59,418 nucleotides of DNA. Source: Rhodobiaceae bacterium (GTDB taxonomy: Bacteria > Pseudomonadota > Alphaproteobacteria > Rhizobiales > JANQQB01). Below the pieces are notes generated by a model. It made no database searches and was not told the origin of the DNA. It saw nothing but the letters and a program-made list of their open reading frames with translations. The stretch covers positions 1 to 59,418 of the forward strand of contig JANQQB010000277.1 of assembly GCA_028285165.1 (NCBI GenBank), read 5' to 3'. The first letter of the stretch is position 1. Each line of letters begins with the position of its first letter. Position numbers and translations under genes: made by a program. Positions 9,617-20,346 of the stretch are shown here, piece after piece.

Positions 9617-9922
9617 ATGCTTGACATGATCGATCCACTGAAGGCGCTGGCCAACGACAAACGCCTTCTGATCCTGGAATGGCTGAAGGAACCCAAACGG
9701 CATTTTCCGCCCCAGGTGGACGGCGATCTGGAACGCGACGGCGTGTGCAGCATCTACATCGCCGACAAACTCGGGCTAAGCGCTCCCACGGTCAGCGCCC
9801 ATATGAAGGAATTGTCCCGTGCCGGGCTGGTGCGCGCAACGCGCATCAAGCAATGGACCTTCTTCCGCCGCGACGAAGACCGGATCGCCGCGCTCAAACA
9901 GGACTTCGCAAACCGTCTGTGA
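9617..9922 (+). CDS. ArsR/SmtB family winged-helix regulator
   Basis: This 101-aa protein has the ArsR layout: LKALANDKRLLILEWL, then a recognition helix region LGLSAPTVSAHMKELSRAGLV and a wing RIKQWTFFRRDED. A single cysteine (in DGVCSIY) lies before the DNA-binding helix; the CxC metal site of ArsR proper is absent, so metal sensing is not indicated. The insertion PPQVDGDLERDGVCS is typical of a subgroup that controls metabolic or efflux genes. It is divergent from the PhzF gene with the palindrome between. Confidence 0.88.
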   Translation: MLDMIDPLKALANDKRLLILEWLKEPKRHFPPQVDGDLERDGVCSIYIADKLGLSAPTVSAHMKELSRAGLVRATRIKQWTFFRRDEDRIAALKQDFANRL

Positions 9923-9941
9923 GGAAATGCGGACGCCGGTG

Positions 9942-10979
9942 CTACGACCAGTCGAGCACCACCTTGCCCGAATTGCCGGACCGCATGGCGTCGAAGCCGT
10001 CCTGAAAAGAGTCCACCGGAAGCCGGTGCGTGATCAGGCCCGATACGTCAAGCCCGCCTTCCACCAGGGCGATCATCTTGTACCAGGTCTCGTACATCTC
10101 CCGGCCGTAGATGCCCTTTAGGTTCAGCATCTTGAAGATCACCTTGTTCCAGTCGATCTCAAAACCGGTCGGCGCGATGCCGAGAATGGCGATGCGTCCG
10201 CCGTTGTTCATCTTATCGATCATGTCGCGGAATGCGGGTGCAGCGCCGGACATTTCGAGTCCGACATCGAACCCTTCCGTCATGCCGATGGCCTGCATGA
10301 CGTCCGCAAGATCCTCGCGCGACGCATCCACGACATGATCGACGCCCATGGATCGCGCCAGATCGAGGCGGGTCGGGTTGATGTCCGTGATGACGACCTT
10401 GCGGGCGCCAACACGCTGGGCAACCAGTGCGCCCATGATTCCGATCGGGCCGGCACCGGTCACCAGGACGTCCTCGCCGATCAGGTCGAAACTGAGCGCG
10501 GTGTGCACGGCATTGCCGAACGGATCGAACACCGCGGCAATCTCGTCCGGGATGCTTTCGGGGATCGGTACGACATTTGCCTCCGGCAGGACGAGATAAT
10601 CGGCAAACGCGCCGGGCCGGTTGACCCCGACGCCTTCAGTGTTGCGGCACAGATGTGCCCGGCCTGCGCGGCAATTGCGGCAGGTTCCGCAAACGATGTG
10701 CCCCTCACCCGATACGCGTTGCCCCACATGGTATTTCGTCGCCGCCTGACCGGTATCGGCGATTGTGCCGACAAATTCATGCCCGACAACCATGGGGACC
10801 GGAATCGTTGCCGCCGCCCAGGCATCCCAATTGTAGATATGCACGTCAGTGCCGCAGATCGCGGTCTTGATGACCTTGATCAGCACGTCGTTCGGGCCGG
10901 GTTCCGGAACCGGAACCCGTTCCATCCAGATGCCCTCCTCCGGCTTTGCCTTAACAAGTGCCTTCATCATGTTGGACAT
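9942..10979 (-). CDS. tdh: L-threonine 3-dehydrogenase
   Basis: Tdh oxidises L-threonine to 2-amino-3-ketobutyrate with NAD+. This 345-aa zinc alcohol dehydrogenase-family protein has catalytic zinc residues Cys42 (AICGTD) and His67-Glu68 (GHEF), structural zinc cysteines at 97, 100, 103 and 111, and the nucleotide-binding GAGPIGIMG. The C-terminal motif [14 protein letters not shown] is diagnostic of Tdh. It follows kbl in the same direction with nine bases between, forming the threonine-to-glycine operon. Confidence 0.97.
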   Translation of the reverse strand: MSNMMKALVKAKPEEGIWMERVPVPEPGPNDVLIKVIKTAICGTDVHIYNWDAWAAATIPVPMVVGHEFVGTIADTGQAATKYHVGQRVSGEGHIVCGTCRNCRAGRAHLCRNTEGVGVNRPGAFADYLVLPEANVVPIPESIPDEIAAVFDPFGNAVHTALSFDLIGEDVLVTGAGPIGIMGALVAQRVGARKVVITDINPTRLDLARSMGVDHVVDASREDLADVMQAIGMTEGFDVGLEMSGAAPAFRDMIDKMNNGGRIAILGIAPTGFEIDWNKVIFKMLNLKGIYGREMYETWYKMIALVEGGLDVSGLITHRLPVDSFQDGFDAMRSGNSGKVVLDWS

Positions 10980-10988
10980 CGGGCTTTC

Positions 10989-12179
<1,191 letters not shown>

Positions 12180-12188
12180 GGGAACTCC

Positions 12189-12204
12189 CGGGTCGAAGGA
12201 CCCG
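12189..12204 (-). promoter_or_regulatory. Leader hairpin upstream of kbl
   Basis: Arms CGGGTC and GACCCG pair perfectly around a four-base loop, nine bases before the kbl ATG and immediately 5' to its GGGAG ribosome-binding site. It could form in the mRNA and influence translation, or serve as a small operator. This rests on symmetry only. Confidence 0.3.
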
Positions 12205-12384
12205 ACAATCGTCTCCGAACGCGATCCTGCGCCGGTCGGTCGGGTGGTGCCACTGGCTGGAACAGACTGCTATCCAAATACGAGCGTTCCTGTCCGTCTT
12301 TCCCGGAAAGCCCGGATCACACTCGGACGCAACGAGAAACCGAACACAACGCTTAAAAGCCGCGCCTTGGCAAGGACGATTTTC

Positions 12385-12528
12385 ATGAAGTTCACGATTT
12401 CGACCGGCATCGATCTCAACGCCATGTTTGAGATCCGCGAGATGGTCGCCAGGGAGCTGCCGGAAGATGTGCCGTCTGGCGCCCTGCTGCGCGCCGGCGC
12501 ACCGATTGGGTTCGATTGGTGTGCCTGA
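12385..12528 (+). pseudogene. C-terminal remnant of a hydroxymethylglutaryl-CoA lyase-like gene
   Basis: The conceptual peptide contains STGIDLNAMFEIREMV, ARELPEDVPSG and LLRAGAPIGF before a stop. This resembles the last 45 residues of DRE-TIM HMG-CoA lyase-like proteins, where a TGIDLD helix is followed by LPGEPL..G....AGLP.GF. No catalytic barrel precedes it: the upstream frame is unlike the family and the kbl gene lies close by. It looks like the tail of a deleted gene left between kbl and dctP. The match is from memory of the family and is not verified. Confidence 0.4.
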
Positions 12529-12567
12529 CGGTTTACAAGACACGTAAAAAGCGGGAGGAAGATCGAC

Positions 12568-13569
12568 ATGACCATTTTGAAGACAACACTTGCCGCGGCG
12601 CTGGCCTTAACCGCGTTCGGCGGCATCGCCCAGGCCACTTCTGATCCCACAGCGATCCGCTGCAGCCACCAATTGCCCCCCAAACACCACATCGCCCAGG
12701 TGATCGATCGCTGGGCCGCCGAAGTCGAAGCGCAGTCGAACGGATCGCTCGACGTCCAGATCTTCGGCGCAAACAGCCTTGTCGGAGCGAAGGAAAACAT
12801 TGTGTCCACCGCAAAGGGCGACATTGAATGTGCCTTTTCCGTGAGCTTCCAGTGGGGCCGGACCCTGCCGATCATGACGGTTACCGTCGCACCCTTCGCT
12901 TTCGGCGATCTCGACATGTGGCGGAAATGGCCGGAATCGGAAGCAGCCGCTTTTCTGTCGGACAAGCTGCGCGAGAAAGGCGTTCAGAACCTCGTCTGGC
13001 TGTTCACCACAAATACATCGGTTTTCACGTCGAACGGTAAGAATCTCGTCAAGCCCGAGGACTTCAAGGGCGTCAAGATCCGCGGCCTCGTGCCCGCCTT
13101 CAACGCCTCGCTCGAAGCGCTTGGCGCGGCACCGGTTTCCATGTCCGGTTCGAAAGTTTACGAGGCCCTGTCGACCGGGGTGATCGATGCCGGACTGACC
13201 GATATCGCTGCGGCCGTGAGCCGGAAATATTTCGAAGTCCAGGACCACTTCACCGTGGTGCCGGTGATCTCGGTCTACTTCCACGGCTATATGAACCCGT
13301 CATTTTACGACGGCCTGACCGATGACCAAAGGGCCGCTCTCGACAGCGCCGGCAAGAAGGCCGCGATGTGGGCGATCGAGGCATCGGAAAAGGCGGCGTC
13401 CGAAGCACCGGACCAATTGCGGGAAAAGGGCGCGACCGTGCACGTCGCCACCGCCGCGGAACAGGCTGCCCTTGCCGCGGTCATGCGTCCGGCGTTTGAC
13501 AAAGCCTTTGCCAGCGACGATCCCGACAGCCTGAAAATGGTCGACCTGATCCGCGCGCTGGAGAACTGA
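12568..13569 (+). CDS. dctP: TRAP transporter solute-binding protein DctP
   Basis: This is the periplasmic binding protein of a tripartite ATP-independent transporter. An N-terminal signal peptide ends near AQA (residue about 23). The mature part has CSHQLPPKHH, the LVGAKENI helix and the conserved carboxylate-binding arginine in FKGVKIRGLVP. Length is 333 aa. Ligands of this family are usually organic acids. It is the first gene of dctPQM, divergent from kbl, with a ribosome-binding site GCGGGAGGAAG. Confidence 0.93.
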   Translation: MTILKTTLAAALALTAFGGIAQATSDPTAIRCSHQLPPKHHIAQVIDRWAAEVEAQSNGSLDVQIFGANSLVGAKENIVSTAKGDIECAFSVSFQWGRTLPIMTVTVAPFAFGDLDMWRKWPESEAAAFLSDKLREKGVQNLVWLFTTNTSVFTSNGKNLVKPEDFKGVKIRGLVPAFNASLEALGAAPVSMSGSKVYEALSTGVIDAGLTDIAAAVSRKYFEVQDHFTVVPVISVYFHGYMNPSFYDGLTDDQRAALDSAGKKAAMWAIEASEKAASEAPDQLREKGATVHVATAAEQAALAAVMRPAFDKAFASDDPDSLKMVDLIRALEN

Positions 13570-13575
13570 TCTGCG

Positions 13576-14106
13576 ATGGTGCACCCGGCAAGCGACGGCG
13601 ATGCGGACACCGGTTCCTTCGCCTCCCGCTGGCTTGCCCGTCCGGTGATCTGGTTGGGCGGGGCCGCGAGCGCTCTTATGATCCTCGCGGTCTTTGCCAT
13701 CACGATCTACGCCATCGTCATGCGCTATCTGCTGAACGACCCGCTTTTGTGGGCCGACGAGGTCACCGGCTGGGCGCTCGTCGCAATCGTGATGTTCGGC
13801 GCGGCGGAGGCCTATCGGCGCGGTGATCACATCGCCATCGATCTCCTGACCACTCGGGCGACGGGTATCTGGCGACACATCATCGCCTATGTCTCCGACC
13901 TCGGCGTTCTGGGCTTTTCGGTGGTCGTCGGGATCAGTGCCTGGGATGCCATCAGTTTCGCGCGCGTTTTCGGTTCCTACACCTCCGGACACGTCGTCCT
14001 GGAAACCTGGATCCTGAAAACGCCGATCCTGATCGGCGTCGGCCTCCTGGGCATGCTCGCCGTCATTCGCCTCGGCGAACGGCTTGCCGGACGGCGAAAC
14101 CCATGA
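13576..14106 (+). CDS. dctQ: TRAP transporter small permease DctQ
   Basis: This 176-aa membrane protein has four predicted helices and the DctQ motif NDPLLWADEVTGWALV between the first and second helices. It bridges the binding protein and the large permease in the inner membrane. It starts six bases after dctP and overlaps dctM by four bases (ATGA), so the three genes form one translation-coupled unit. Confidence 0.92.
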   Translation: MVHPASDGDADTGSFASRWLARPVIWLGGAASALMILAVFAITIYAIVMRYLLNDPLLWADEVTGWALVAIVMFGAAEAYRRGDHIAIDLLTTRATGIWRHIIAYVSDLGVLGFSVVVGISAWDAISFARVFGSYTSGHVVLETWILKTPILIGVGLLGMLAVIRLGERLAGRRNP

Positions 14107-15380
14107 CGATTGTACTTGTCTTTGCCGGACTGATTGCGCTGCTCTTGACCGGCATGCCTGTCTTCGCCGCGCTCGGACTTGCGGCAACGGCAATCCTTTT
14201 GATCTTCGAGGGCGGGATCGGATCGGTTGCGGACACGATCTACGCGCATCTCGACAAACCGATCCTGATCACCATTCCGCTGTTCGTCTTCATGGCGAAC
14301 GTCATGATCCAGGCAAAGGCCATCGACGATCTCTACGACATGGCGCACACGATTATCGGCCATGTCCGGGGCGGGCTCGGGGTCGCAACGGTGCTGTCCT
14401 GCACGATCTTTGCCGCGATCTCGGGTTCGTCGGTCGCAACGGCGCTCTCCATCGGGTCGAGCGCGATCCCGCAGATGAAACGGTTCGGCTACCCGGAGCG
14501 CAATGCGCTCGGCGTGATCGCGGCGGGCGGAACGCTCGGCATCCTGATCCCGCCGTCCGGACCGATGATCCTCTACGCCATTGTCTCGGAAGTCTCCATC
14601 GGCGCCCTGTTTCTGGCCGGCATCATTCCGGGTCTCCTGATGGCGCTGATCTTCTCCGGCTATTGCATGGTGTCGGCCGGCGACACAACTGCACCGGCCT
14701 GGGCCGGCTGGGACCGGGCCGCCGCGGCCCTGCGCCGATCGTTCTTTGCCGTCATGGCGCCGCCGGTCGTGATGGGCGGGATCTATTTCGGCGTTTTTAC
14801 AGCGTCGGAAGCGGCCGCCGTCGGCGCGCTCTACGCCTTGCTCGTCGCGACGCTGGTCTATCGGAATTTCGGCCTCGCCGATCTGTGGGAATGCGCCTAT
14901 CGGTCCATGCGGACCTCAATGATGCTGTTCCTGATCATCGCCGGCGCCGCCATGTTCGGTCACGCGATCACGATCATTCGCCTGCCGCACGGCATCACCG
15001 AGGCGGTGTCGGTCCTGGGGCTCGGTCCGCTCGGCTTCATCCTGATCGTCATGGCCCTGATCTTCATCATGGGCATGTTCTTTGAATCGATCGCCATCAT
15101 TCTGATCACCACACCTATCCTGCTGCCCACCATGCTGGCGCTCGATATCGATCTGGTCTGGTACGGAATTCTGTTGATGGTGAACCTGGAACTGGCGATG
15201 ATCACGCCGCCGGTCGGCATGAACCTTTTTGTCATCAAAGGCATCAGCGATGCGCCATTGGCCGAGGTGGTGAAGGGAGCCGCGCCATACGTCGCCTTGA
15301 TGCTCGGCGGCCTGGCACTGCTGCTTGCAGCGCCCGAACTGGCGACATGGCTGCCTTATTCGGCCGGGTTCGGTCGATAA
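14103..15380 (+). CDS. dctM: TRAP transporter large permease DctM
   Basis: This is the ion-coupled transport subunit, 425 aa with about twelve hydrophobic segments. Typical motifs are GMPVFAALG near the N-terminus, the first hairpin region with ISGSSVATALSIGSSAIPQM and PPSGPMILYA, and the second with TPPVGMNLFVIKGI. A sodium gradient normally drives such transporters. The ligand is unknown; the neighbouring kbl-tdh and MaoC-PTA genes suggest an organic acid that ends as acetyl-CoA, which is inference. Confidence 0.94.
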   Translation: MTIVLVFAGLIALLLTGMPVFAALGLAATAILLIFEGGIGSVADTIYAHLDKPILITIPLFVFMANVMIQAKAIDDLYDMAHTIIGHVRGGLGVATVLSCTIFAAISGSSVATALSIGSSAIPQMKRFGYPERNALGVIAAGGTLGILIPPSGPMILYAIVSEVSIGALFLAGIIPGLLMALIFSGYCMVSAGDTTAPAWAGWDRAAAALRRSFFAVMAPPVVMGGIYFGVFTASEAAAVGALYALLVATLVYRNFGLADLWECAYRSMRTSMMLFLIIAGAAMFGHAITIIRLPHGITEAVSVLGLGPLGFILIVMALIFIMGMFFESIAIILITTPILLPTMLALDIDLVWYGILLMVNLELAMITPPVGMNLFVIKGISDAPLAEVVKGAAPYVALMLGGLALLLAAPELATWLPYSAGFGR

Positions 15381-15659
15381 GGTTGCGCGCCGCGTGCCTT
15401 TCCCGTGCGCTTCGCGCGCGAACGCCCTGGTGCCGCCACACGGTCATCTGTCGCATCGGGACCGTCTCGCGGCTACAACGGACGACGCGGTCAATACGGA
15501 TCTGGAGACCACCGATCCGCATTGCCCGGGACGCGGCGATGCAGCGCAGGCCGGATTGTCATTCAATTCACGCGTGGCTGTGATACGCGCTACCTGATTC
15601 CTCGATAGATTCCGGGCGCTTCCACCCGGCATTCCAACGGTCCGTGCAAGGAGACGCCA

Positions 15660-17048
15660 ATGGCGGAAAACAAGACCTATGACGAATTGTTCGTCGGCCA
15701 GAGCGCGTCCGTCGACCGCAAGGTCACCGACAACGACCTTTGGGTGTTTGCCCGATCGAGCGGCAATTTCAATCCGGTCCACCGTCCGGATTTCGATTAC
15801 AATCACGACGGCCATCCCGACACCGTTGCGCCGAGCATGTGGCTGGGAGCCCTTGTTTCCGCGGTGTTCGGCAACGTGCTGCCGGGGCCCGGAACGCTCT
15901 ACCGCGAACAATCCCTGATGTTTCACGGTCGGGTCCATGTGGCAGACACCGTAACGGTGACGGTTACGGTGAAGGAAAAGCAGGACGATGGTCATGTCGT
16001 CTTTGATACGACCATCACCTGCAACAGCGCGCTGATCTGCAGCGGCGAGGCGGTCGTCCTGGCCCCGACCGAAAAAGTCACGTTCGATGGCGGCGATTTT
16101 CCCGAACTCATCGTCGGGACGCATGTCCACGTGGACGCTTTGATCGAAAAATGCGAAGGCCTTCCGCCGATGGCAACGGCCATCGTTGCGCCCGAGGACA
16201 AAAACTCGCTCGGCGGGGCGCTTCTGGCCCACGAGCATGGACTGATCAAGCCGCTCCTGGTCGGCGATCCGGCAAAGATCCGGGACGTCGCCGCCGAGCT
16301 CGGCAAATCCCTCGACGACATCGAAATCATCGAAGCGCTGACACACGGAACCGCGGCGGCAAAGAGCGTGGCCCTTGTCCACGAAGGGCGGGCTGTGGCG
16401 GTTATGAAAGGTTATCTGCACACGGACGAACTGCTCCGCCATGTCGTCAAACGGGACGGCGGTCTGCGGGCCGGTCGCCGGTTGTCCCATGTCTTCATCA
16501 TGGATGTGCCGGGCCGTGAGGAGCCGCTCTTGGTCTCCGATGCGGCGATCAACATCGCGCCCGACCTTTCGACCAAGGTGGACATCACCCAGAACGCCAT
16601 CGACGTGGCGCTTTCGATCGGCATCGAAGAACCGCGCGCCGCCGTGCTCTCCGCAGTCGAGACCGTGAACGAAAAGATCCCGTCCACCCTGGAAGCCGCC
16701 GCCCTGTCTAAAATGGCCGACCGTGGCCAGATCAAGGGCGGCTGCGTCGACGGACCGCTCGCGATGGACAATGCCCTGTCACCGGCGGCCGCCCGAACCA
16801 AAAAACTGACCGGGTCAGTCGCCGGGCGCGCCAATATCCTGATCGTCCCGAACCTGGAAGCCGGCAATATGGTGGCCAAGGAGCTGGCCTATGCTGCGCA
16901 CGCCGAATCTGCGGGGCTTGTCGTGGGGGCGAGCGTGCCGGTGATCCTGACAAGCCGGGCCGACGGGGACCGGGCTCGCCTTGCGTCGTGCGCGGTCGCT
17001 GCGCTTTACGATACCTGGGCCCATCCGGAGCGGGACGCCTCTGCATGA
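15660..17048 (+). CDS. Bifunctional MaoC hydratase / phosphate acetyl-butyryltransferase fusion
   Basis: This 462-aa protein joins an N-terminal MaoC-like hot-dog domain (about 1-145) to a C-terminal phosphotransacetylase domain (about 155-455) with VAPEDKNSLGGALLA, MKGYLHTDELLRHV, HVFIMDVPGREEPLLVSD and GPLAMDNALS. Such fusions are common in Proteobacteria and usually sit beside acetate kinase, which is absent here. The hydratase catalytic pair is normally Asp and His in SGDxNPxH; here residue 36 is Asn (SGNFNPVH, His41 kept), so dehydration/hydration may be impaired. It follows dctM after a 279-base gap with GGAGA ribosome-binding site. Confidence 0.9.
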   Translation: MAENKTYDELFVGQSASVDRKVTDNDLWVFARSSGNFNPVHRPDFDYNHDGHPDTVAPSMWLGALVSAVFGNVLPGPGTLYREQSLMFHGRVHVADTVTVTVTVKEKQDDGHVVFDTTITCNSALICSGEAVVLAPTEKVTFDGGDFPELIVGTHVHVDALIEKCEGLPPMATAIVAPEDKNSLGGALLAHEHGLIKPLLVGDPAKIRDVAAELGKSLDDIEIIEALTHGTAAAKSVALVHEGRAVAVMKGYLHTDELLRHVVKRDGGLRAGRRLSHVFIMDVPGREEPLLVSDAAINIAPDLSTKVDITQNAIDVALSIGIEEPRAAVLSAVETVNEKIPSTLEAAALSKMADRGQIKGGCVDGPLAMDNALSPAAARTKKLTGSVAGRANILIVPNLEAGNMVAKELAYAAHAESAGLVVGASVPVILTSRADGDRARLASCAVAALYDTWAHPERDASA

Positions 17049-17108
17049 CGGCGTCTCCTTACCTGTGCCGCGATCCGGGCCCGGACATTTGCCCGGACCC
17101 GGAACATG

Positions 17109-17489
17109 TCACGGCCGCACCGGCGACGCAGCCGGTTCGACTGTCGGTTTGTGCAATCCGACGACGACCAGGACAGCCGCCCCGTTTAGCCAGTAGTAAG
17201 CAGCATCCAGTCCGCTGAAGCCGAACATGAGCGGTGCGGCGACGAATGCGAGGCCGACCATGAGGTCGACCGCGAGATGCAGCGAATACGGCAGGACGCG
17301 CACCAGGCCGAACTTGTGATCGGTGAGCAGCGTGAGAACCAATGCCGCAATGCCGGTGACAAGGGCCAGCCAAAAGGCCAAGGGATGCGATTGCCCCAGT
17401 CCGAGGACAAAGGGCGCGGCCATCAGGCTGAGAGCAACCGGATAGTCGAGATAAGCGTGCATCGTTTTGGTGACAAATCGGGGATCCAT
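17109..17489 (-). CDS. Small four-helix membrane protein, SPW-repeat-like
   Basis: This 126-aa protein has four hydrophobic segments arranged as two similar halves: YLDYPVALSLMAAPFVLGLG with LAFWLALVTGIAALVLTLLTD, then LHLAVDLMVGLAFVAAPLMFGF with a last segment and the tail KPTVEPAASPVRP. The half-repeat resembles the SPW family of unknown function. Start 17489 (MDPRFVTK) is chosen because an AAAGGAAT site precedes it; the frame runs open to 17717. It is divergent from an AraC regulator. Confidence 0.7.
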   Translation of the reverse strand: MDPRFVTKTMHAYLDYPVALSLMAAPFVLGLGQSHPLAFWLALVTGIAALVLTLLTDHKFGLVRVLPYSLHLAVDLMVGLAFVAAPLMFGFSGLDAAYYWLNGAAVLVVVGLHKPTVEPAASPVRP

Positions 17490-17688
17490 GGCGGAATTCC
17501 TTTGGTGTTGGAGGTTTGGGCCCGTGCCGGCTCCGGCCAGCAACCAGCGCATCTCCAATGTGCGTTCGCATGTCCGGCCGATCCATGCGGATCCGTCCGC
17601 GAGAATTGATCGATCGTCCGGCAATGTTGCGAGACAGCAGTAGTCGTGCCACGAACTGACTACGGTAAATATTGGGGAGACCCCTGTC

Positions 17689-18624
17689 ATGCCCGATGCG
17701 CTTAGCCAAATCCTCACGGTCCTGCGCCTGCGGGGATCGGTTTATTTCCACACCCATTTCAGTCCGCCATGGGGTGTCGCGGTCCCGCAGTTCGGAAATG
17801 TCGCGCGCTTCCACATGGCCATGCGCGGCCATTGCTGGCTTCGCGTTGCCGGTGTCGCGACGCCCTATCGCCTCGAAACCGGCGACCTTGCCGTGATCCC
17901 GCATGGTGCCGCGCATGTCTTGAGCGATACGCCGGATGGCGGCGCTTTGCCCGTCGACGACGTCATTGCCCGGACCGGTTATGCGGGAGAAGGCGCGTTG
18001 TCGCTCGGTGACGGCGACACCGACCAGGCCTGCAAACTGTTTTGCGGGCATTTCGAATTTCACGAGGGCGCAGCCCATCCGGTGCTGAATGCCCTACCCG
18101 CTTGCATCCATGTGCCGAATACCGAGACCCTCAACACGGCCTGGCTGGATTCGGTCATCCGGTTTGTTTCTGCGGAAATCATGGCCGGCCAGGCCGGTTC
18201 GGATGCCATTGTGCATCGGTTGTCTGAAATCGTCTTCATCCAGGTTATCCGGGCGTTCGTTGCAGAAGCGGGAGATGGAGCCGGAGCCCTTGCCGGCGTT
18301 CTCGATACAAAGATCGGAAAGAGCCTTGCGGCCCTGCATGCATCGCCGGCACGCGCATGGACCGTCGAGGCCTTGGCCGCGGAGGCCGGCATGTCGCGCA
18401 CCGTCTTTGCGGAACGGTTTAGCGTCCTGATGGGCGAGACGCCGTTGCGCTATCTCACGGACTGGCGCATGCGGATCGCGCGGCAGGACCTGGTGGAAAG
18501 CAACCGGGCCCTGATCGAAATCGGCGAAAGCATCGGGTACCAGTCCGAGGCGGCCTTCAACAGGGCGTTCAAACGCCACTACAATATGACACCCGGCGAG
18601 TTGCGCCGGTCACACCAGGCCTGA
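17689..18624 (+). CDS. AraC family regulator with N-terminal cupin domain
   Basis: Residues 1-185 form a cupin-type ligand domain (YFHTHFSPPWGVAVP, then ETGDLAVIPHGAAHVLSD). The C-terminal AraC domain (about 205-311) has two helix-turn-helix motifs, WTVEALAAEAGMSRTVFAERF and LIEIGESIGYQSEAAFNRAFKRHY, and ends PGELRRSH. This cupin-AraC group often controls adjacent redox enzymes or transporters; here the candidates are the divergent membrane protein and the convergent SMR pump. The start has a strong GGGGAG site. Confidence 0.9.
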   Translation: MPDALSQILTVLRLRGSVYFHTHFSPPWGVAVPQFGNVARFHMAMRGHCWLRVAGVATPYRLETGDLAVIPHGAAHVLSDTPDGGALPVDDVIARTGYAGEGALSLGDGDTDQACKLFCGHFEFHEGAAHPVLNALPACIHVPNTETLNTAWLDSVIRFVSAEIMAGQAGSDAIVHRLSEIVFIQVIRAFVAEAGDGAGALAGVLDTKIGKSLAALHASPARAWTVEALAAEAGMSRTVFAERFSVLMGETPLRYLTDWRMRIARQDLVESNRALIEIGESIGYQSEAAFNRAFKRHYNMTPGELRRSHQA

Positions 18625-18644
18625 GACCGGTGTCGGTGGTCAGG

Positions 18645-18983
18645 TCAATGCGCCACTGATTTGGACAACACATTGATGACGATGACCCCGCCGACAATCA
18701 TGCCGATCCCGACATAGGCCCAGATATCGAGCGCCTGTTTGAACACCAACAACCCGATGATCGAGATGAGCACGACACCGAGCCCGGACCAGATGGCATA
18801 GGCAACGCCGATCGGGATGGTTTTCAAGGTCAGAGCCAGAAAATAGAAGGTGAAGGCGTAGCCCACAGTCGTGACAACGCTCGGCCACAGGTTGGTAAAG
18901 CCGTTCGATGCCTTCAACGCCGATGTGGCGATGACCTCGCCGACAATCGCTATTGTCAGGTAGATCCAGGGCATGCCACTCAC
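18645..18983 (-). CDS. Small multidrug resistance (SMR) family efflux protein
   Basis: This 112-aa protein has four transmembrane helices and the SMR signature: [16 protein letters not shown] with the essential membrane glutamate (Glu15), then [17 protein letters not shown] and a last helix [18 protein letters not shown]. It is expected to exchange protons for cationic compounds; within SMR, guanidinium exporters and quaternary-cation pumps cannot be separated safely here. It is convergent with the AraC gene. Confidence 0.93.
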   Translation of the reverse strand: MSGMPWIYLTIAIVGEVIATSALKASNGFTNLWPSVVTTVGYAFTFYFLALTLKTIPIGVAYAIWSGLGVVLISIIGLLVFKQALDIWAYVGIGMIVGGVIVINVLSKSVAH

Positions 18984-19114
18984 TCCACGACTGCATCCGG
19001 TTCACCGGCAAGCAGTGGCAGAAATCAGTCAGGCCGGCAACGCCGCAATGTCTGCGCAACCGGTCTGCATTCCGGTTGCCAGGGTTTGACCCGTTTGAAA
19101 AGAGGACCTGAGCG

Positions 19115-20248
19115 ATGTCGAATTCGCCCTACTTTCCACCCCGCGACGGGGCCTGGGAAACCGTCGACATGGAAAGTGTCGACATGGATCCGACCGCAAT
19201 CCAAGCGGCCATGGCCTTCGCGCTTGCGCATGAATCGTCGATGGACCGGGATATCGGACGGGCATTGGCGACCGGCCATTTCTCCGAACCGATGCCGGAC
19301 GGCGAGATCATCGGCCCGACGCGACCGCGCGGCGATCCGTCCGGACTGATCCTGAAGCACGGCCGCGTCGTTGCGGAATGGGGTCCGACCGATTCACCCG
19401 ATATGACCTTCTCGGTCACCAAGAGCTACCTGTCGATCTGCGCGGGCCTTGCCGTGGACGACGGACTCATTCCAGATATCGACGCGCCGTGTCGCGCGCT
19501 GGTGGAAGATCTGTTCGAGCATCCTCAGAACCGGGCAATCACCTGGCGGCATCTCCTGCAGCAGACCAGCGAATGGGAAGGCACGCTGTGGGGCAAGGCG
19601 GACCGGATCGACCGCAACCGGCAATTGGACCTTCCGCCGAACACGCCGTCCCTGAAAGGCACGCACCGGGATCTCCGGGAACCGGGCACGTTCTGGGAAT
19701 ACAACGACGTCCGGGTGAATGTCTTGAGCACCGCCCTGATGCGGCTTTTCCGCCGCCCGCTGCCGGATGTCTTGCGGGAACGCATCATGGACCCGATCGG
19801 CGCCTCCGATACCTGGTCCTGGAACGGGTACCGAAACTCCACCCTCGTTGTTGACGGAAACCCTCTCCAGGCGGTCTCGGGCGGTGCGCATTGGGGCGGC
19901 GGCCTGTTCATCTCGGCACGAGATCATGCGCGCGTCGGACTTCTGATGCTGAACGAAGGCGATTGGAATGGGCGCCGGTTGCTGGATCGCGACTGGATGC
20001 GAGCCAGCACCAGCCCCTGCCCGCTCAATCCGGATTACGGCTTCCTGTGGTGGCTGAACGGACGCGGCGCTCAGAGCCCGAGCGCCTCGCCCGAGAGCTA
20101 TTTTGCACTCGGGGTCGGCCGAAATGCCATCTGGATCGATCCGAAAAACGATCTCGTCGTCGTCCTGCGCTGGATCGAACGCGATGCACTTGACGGCTTC
20201 GTCGAAACGCTCGCCGTTAGTCGCGCGCCGGTTGCCACCGACGCGTAA
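19115..20248 (+). CDS. Serine hydrolase of the beta-lactamase/penicillin-binding fold
   Basis: This 377-aa protein has the SxxK active site in TFSVTKSYLSICAG (about residue 92), the second-motif tyrosine in FWEYNDVRVN and a C-terminal strand YFALGVGRNAIWIDPKNDLVVVLRW that replaces KTG. This pattern matches class C-like esterases and 6-aminohexanoate-dimer-hydrolase relatives rather than a true beta-lactamase. No signal peptide is visible, which suggests a cytoplasmic enzyme. It stands alone between the SMR gene and the DUF1989 gene. Confidence 0.88.
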   Translation: MSNSPYFPPRDGAWETVDMESVDMDPTAIQAAMAFALAHESSMDRDIGRALATGHFSEPMPDGEIIGPTRPRGDPSGLILKHGRVVAEWGPTDSPDMTFSVTKSYLSICAGLAVDDGLIPDIDAPCRALVEDLFEHPQNRAITWRHLLQQTSEWEGTLWGKADRIDRNRQLDLPPNTPSLKGTHRDLREPGTFWEYNDVRVNVLSTALMRLFRRPLPDVLRERIMDPIGASDTWSWNGYRNSTLVVDGNPLQAVSGGAHWGGGLFISARDHARVGLLMLNEGDWNGRRLLDRDWMRASTSPCPLNPDYGFLWWLNGRGAQSPSASPESYFALGVGRNAIWIDPKNDLVVVLRWIERDALDGFVETLAVSRAPVATDA

Positions 20249-20346
20249 TCGCGCCGGGACTGTCTGGACAAAGGCCTTCGATTCCGCCGACACTACGCCA
20301 TTCCGGGAGCGGCATTCCGCCGATCCGGCTGGTAAGGCAGCAAAAG

